DNA from: Larkinella knui
GTDB lineage: Bacteria > Bacteroidota > Bacteroidia > Cytophagales > Spirosomataceae
Direction: 5' to 3'
DNA length: 64,000 nt
Assembly (NCBI RefSeq): GCF_003858645.1
Contig: NZ_RQJP01000005.1
Coordinates: 682,001-746,000, forward strand
Under the pieces are notes generated by a model. It had not been told where the DNA came from. It did no database searches and saw only the letters and a program-made list of their open reading frames with translations. Numbering within the stretch: position 1 is the first letter of the stretch; every line of letters starts with the position of its first letter. A program made the position numbers and the translations under genes. Below, piece by piece: positions 62,582 to 64,000 of this stretch.

Positions 62582-62663
62582 TAAACTCTGATTTTCTCTG
62601 GTCAACCCTGTGTAATAATTATTTAACTGTTACACAGGGTTGACCAGAGAAAATCAGAGTTTA
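62582..62663. repeat. 34-bp perfect inverted repeat, family A
   Basis: 62582-62615 and 62630-62663 are exact reverse complements over 34 bases, with a 14-base A+T-rich loop. The left arm starts TAAACTCTGATTTTCTCTGG and ends CCTGTGTAA. A degenerate copy is at 3553-3641. It lies 6 bases after the isomerase stop and 15 bases before the DUF1080 start. Confidence 0.9.
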
Positions 62664-62678
62664 GCGGAGAAGAAAATT

Positions 62679-63422
62679 ATGAAAGCATTATTTATTTCGG
62701 CAGTACTATTCATGGGCTTGATTGCCGCTGAGAAACCGCAGGCACCCAATACGTTGACGGCCAAGGAGAAAAAAGAAGGCTGGCAATTGCTTTTCGACGG
62801 CAAAACCACCAAAGGCTGGCGGGGAGCTTACAAGGACAAGTTTCCGGAGAAAGGCTGGCTGATCGAAGACGGTTTGCTGACCATTTCGAAAACCGACGGG
62901 TCGGAATCGACGCATTATGGCGACATTGTGACCGAAGGCGAATACAAGGACTTCGACCTGATGTTCGACTTCAAACTGACCGAAGGCGCCAACAGCGGAT
63001 TGAAATACTTTGTAGTTGAGGAAAATCCCAAACCGTCCGGATCGGCTTACGGGCTGGAATTTCAGGTGCTGGACGATGACAAACATCCGGATGCCAAACT
63101 GGGTCGCAATGGAAACCGGACGGTTGGTTCACTCTATGATCTGATTCCGGCCAAAGACAAGAAAGTCAATCCGATTGGCGAGTGGAATACCGGCCGGGTG
63201 GTTTCGAAAGGCAGTCACGTTGAACACTGGCTGAACGGCAAGAAAGTGCTTGAATACGAGCGGGGAAGCGAAGATTTCCGGAACCTGGTGGCTCAGAGCA
63301 AGTACAAAGCCGCTTCGTATAATGCCCACGGTCGTTTCGGCGAAGCACCCAAAGGCCACATTCTGTTGCAGGATCACGGCGACAAGGTTTCTTTCCGGAA
63401 CATGAAAATTAAAACCTTGTAG
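62679..63422 (+). CDS. DUF1080 (3-keto-disaccharide hydrolase-like) secreted protein
   Basis: 247 residues from ATG at 62679 (MKALFISAVLFMGLIAAEKP, signal peptide). Domain DUF1080 (PF06439) features: GWQLLFDGKTTKGWRG, FDLMFDFKLTEGANSGLKYFV, GLEFQVLDDDKHPDAKLG, EWNTGRVVSKGSHVEHWLNGKKV, and a final GHILLQDHGDKVSFRNMKIK. Family members hydrolyse 3-keto-glycosides in Bacteroides. Periplasmic. Its neighbours (Gfo/Idh, isomerase, SusCD) fit a 3-keto pathway. Confidence 0.92.
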   Translation: MKALFISAVLFMGLIAAEKPQAPNTLTAKEKKEGWQLLFDGKTTKGWRGAYKDKFPEKGWLIEDGLLTISKTDGSESTHYGDIVTEGEYKDFDLMFDFKLTEGANSGLKYFVVEENPKPSGSAYGLEFQVLDDDKHPDAKLGRNGNRTVGSLYDLIPAKDKKVNPIGEWNTGRVVSKGSHVEHWLNGKKVLEYERGSEDFRNLVAQSKYKAASYNAHGRFGEAPKGHILLQDHGDKVSFRNMKIKTL

Positions 63423-63429
63423 GGTTTAC

Positions 63430-63508
63430 GGTATTCGGTTTACAGTTTTCGGTGGCTGACGCATACTGTAAAAACGCGGTAGCCACCGAAAACCGTAAAC
63501 CGAATACC
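63430..63508. repeat. Inverted repeat, family C
   Basis: 28-base arms at 63430-63457 and 63481-63508 match with one mismatch (GGTATTCGGTTTACAG / CGGTTTAC variant), around CATACTGTAAAAACGCGG-type loop bases. A shorter relative is at 36908-36979. It follows the DUF1080 stop by 8 bases. Confidence 0.85.
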
Positions 63509-63601
63509 GATATCAGTAGACTTTTACTAAATAAGTCTTTCATTCATAGTCTTTTGGAAGCATTCAGACGTATTGTAGTTAACATTTAAACGACCAGCCG
63601 C

Positions 63602-64000
63602 ATGGAAAATCGTCGCGACTTTATAAAGAAATCTGCTTTGGCGGGGCTCGGAATGAGCTTCTCAGCCGCCAGTTATGCCCGCATCCTCGGCTCCGCCGAT
63701 CGCGTTCGGGTTGGAATTGTTGGGTTCTCGGACCGGTTTCGGGGTGCTCTCGCCCCCAGTTTTGCCTCCCATTCCAAAGAACTCAATTTTGAGTTTGTGG
63801 CCGTATCCGATATCTGGAGCCGTCGGCGGGATGAAGCGGAAGCTTTTTTGAAACAGAAAGGCTTTATCGGCGGAGACAACTTTATTAAATGCCGCAACAA
63901 TGACGAACTCTACGACCGCAAGGACGTTGACGCCGTGATTATCAGCACCGCCGATTTTCAGCACGCTTTGCATTGTGCCGAAGCGGTTGACGCCGGACGC
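63602..64000 (+). CDS. Tat-exported Gfo/Idh/MocA oxidoreductase, 3' truncated
   Basis: At least 133 residues; the window ends inside the gene. MENRRDFIKKSALAGLGMSF is a twin-arginine signal. The Rossmann domain follows: VRVGIVGFSDRFRGALAP, FVAVSDIWSRRRDEA and DVDAVIISTADFQHALHCAEAV. In related 3-ketoglycoside loci an oxidoreductase of this family oxidises the glycoside at C3 before DUF1080-catalysed cleavage. Export of the enzyme implies a tightly bound cofactor. Confidence 0.93.
   Translation, partial: MENRRDFIKKSALAGLGMSFSAASYARILGSADRVRVGIVGFSDRFRGALAPSFASHSKELNFEFVAVSDIWSRRRDEAEAFLKQKGFIGGDNFIKCRNNDELYDRKDVDAVIISTADFQHALHCAEAVDAGR

Noticed and set aside
1-64000. tRNA or rRNA genes and prophage
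   Set aside because: No cloverleaf, rRNA core sequence, or phage structural gene was recognised on either strand.

Overview
The window is dense, high-GC chromosomal DNA of a Bacteroidota, most likely a Spirosoma/Larkinella-type member of the Cytophagales. This is an inference from gene content: a SusC/SusD pair, a FecR anti-sigma factor, a type IX secretion C-terminal tail, a DUF4290-murA pair, and AraC regulators with membrane-embedded N-termini. Shine-Dalgarno sequences are mostly absent, as is usual in this phylum, so starts were chosen from protein homology, signal peptides and spacing. No transposase, integrase, phage gene, rRNA, tRNA or CRISPR array was seen. Both edges cut genes: an RND pump at the left and a Gfo/Idh oxidoreductase at the right.

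Layout. 1-3.5 kb: end of an RND efflux operon (permease, outer membrane factor). 3.6-9.3 kb: phosphoesterase, glycosyltransferase with a G9 tract, bioB, and two tandem polytopic membrane proteins of glycosyltransferase-C type. 9.8-14.5 kb: accessory hypothetical gene, lipoprotein, cobalamin riboswitch with B12-independent methionine synthase (metE), CWC protein, thioesterase. 14.7-24.5 kb: a mostly minus-strand run with a PQQ dehydrogenase, acyltransferase, membrane AraC regulator, SppA, pyrophosphatase, GT2, TrmN6-type methyltransferase and viroplasmin-RNase H. 25-33.2 kb: murA (with Asp at the fosfomycin-target position), DUF4290, MATE pump and a YdiJ-like FAD/FeS dehydrogenase. 34.2-41.9 kb: an McrB-type GTPase/ATPase and an McrC-type nuclease separated by 4.8 kb of unrelated genes, including a DUF433/DUF5615 toxin-antitoxin-like pair. 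42-45.8 kb: GntP-family permease, RidA imine deaminase, fold-III PLP enzyme with an HxC metal site, and an SGNH hydrolase; the first three read as a D-serine (or D-3-hydroxy amino acid) degradation module. 46-52.7 kb: housekeeping and lipid genes, including a diacylglycerol kinase divergent from an App1-type phosphatidate phosphatase. 52.9-55.3 kb: two tandem CAP-domain secreted proteins, one with a T9SS tail. 55.5-64 kb: FecR, SusC, SusD, Tat-exported sugar isomerase, DUF1080 hydrolase and Tat-exported Gfo/Idh oxidoreductase, which together look like a 3-ketoglycoside utilisation locus.

A second layer of the window is a set of intergenic inverted repeats. At least three palindrome families occur twice each at distant sites (3.6 and 62.6 kb; 19.3 and 35.8 kb; 36.9 and 63.5 kb), and further long single hairpins occur at 13.7 and 26.9 kb. 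They lie next to stop codons and look like dispersed REP/MITE-like elements rather than simple terminators.
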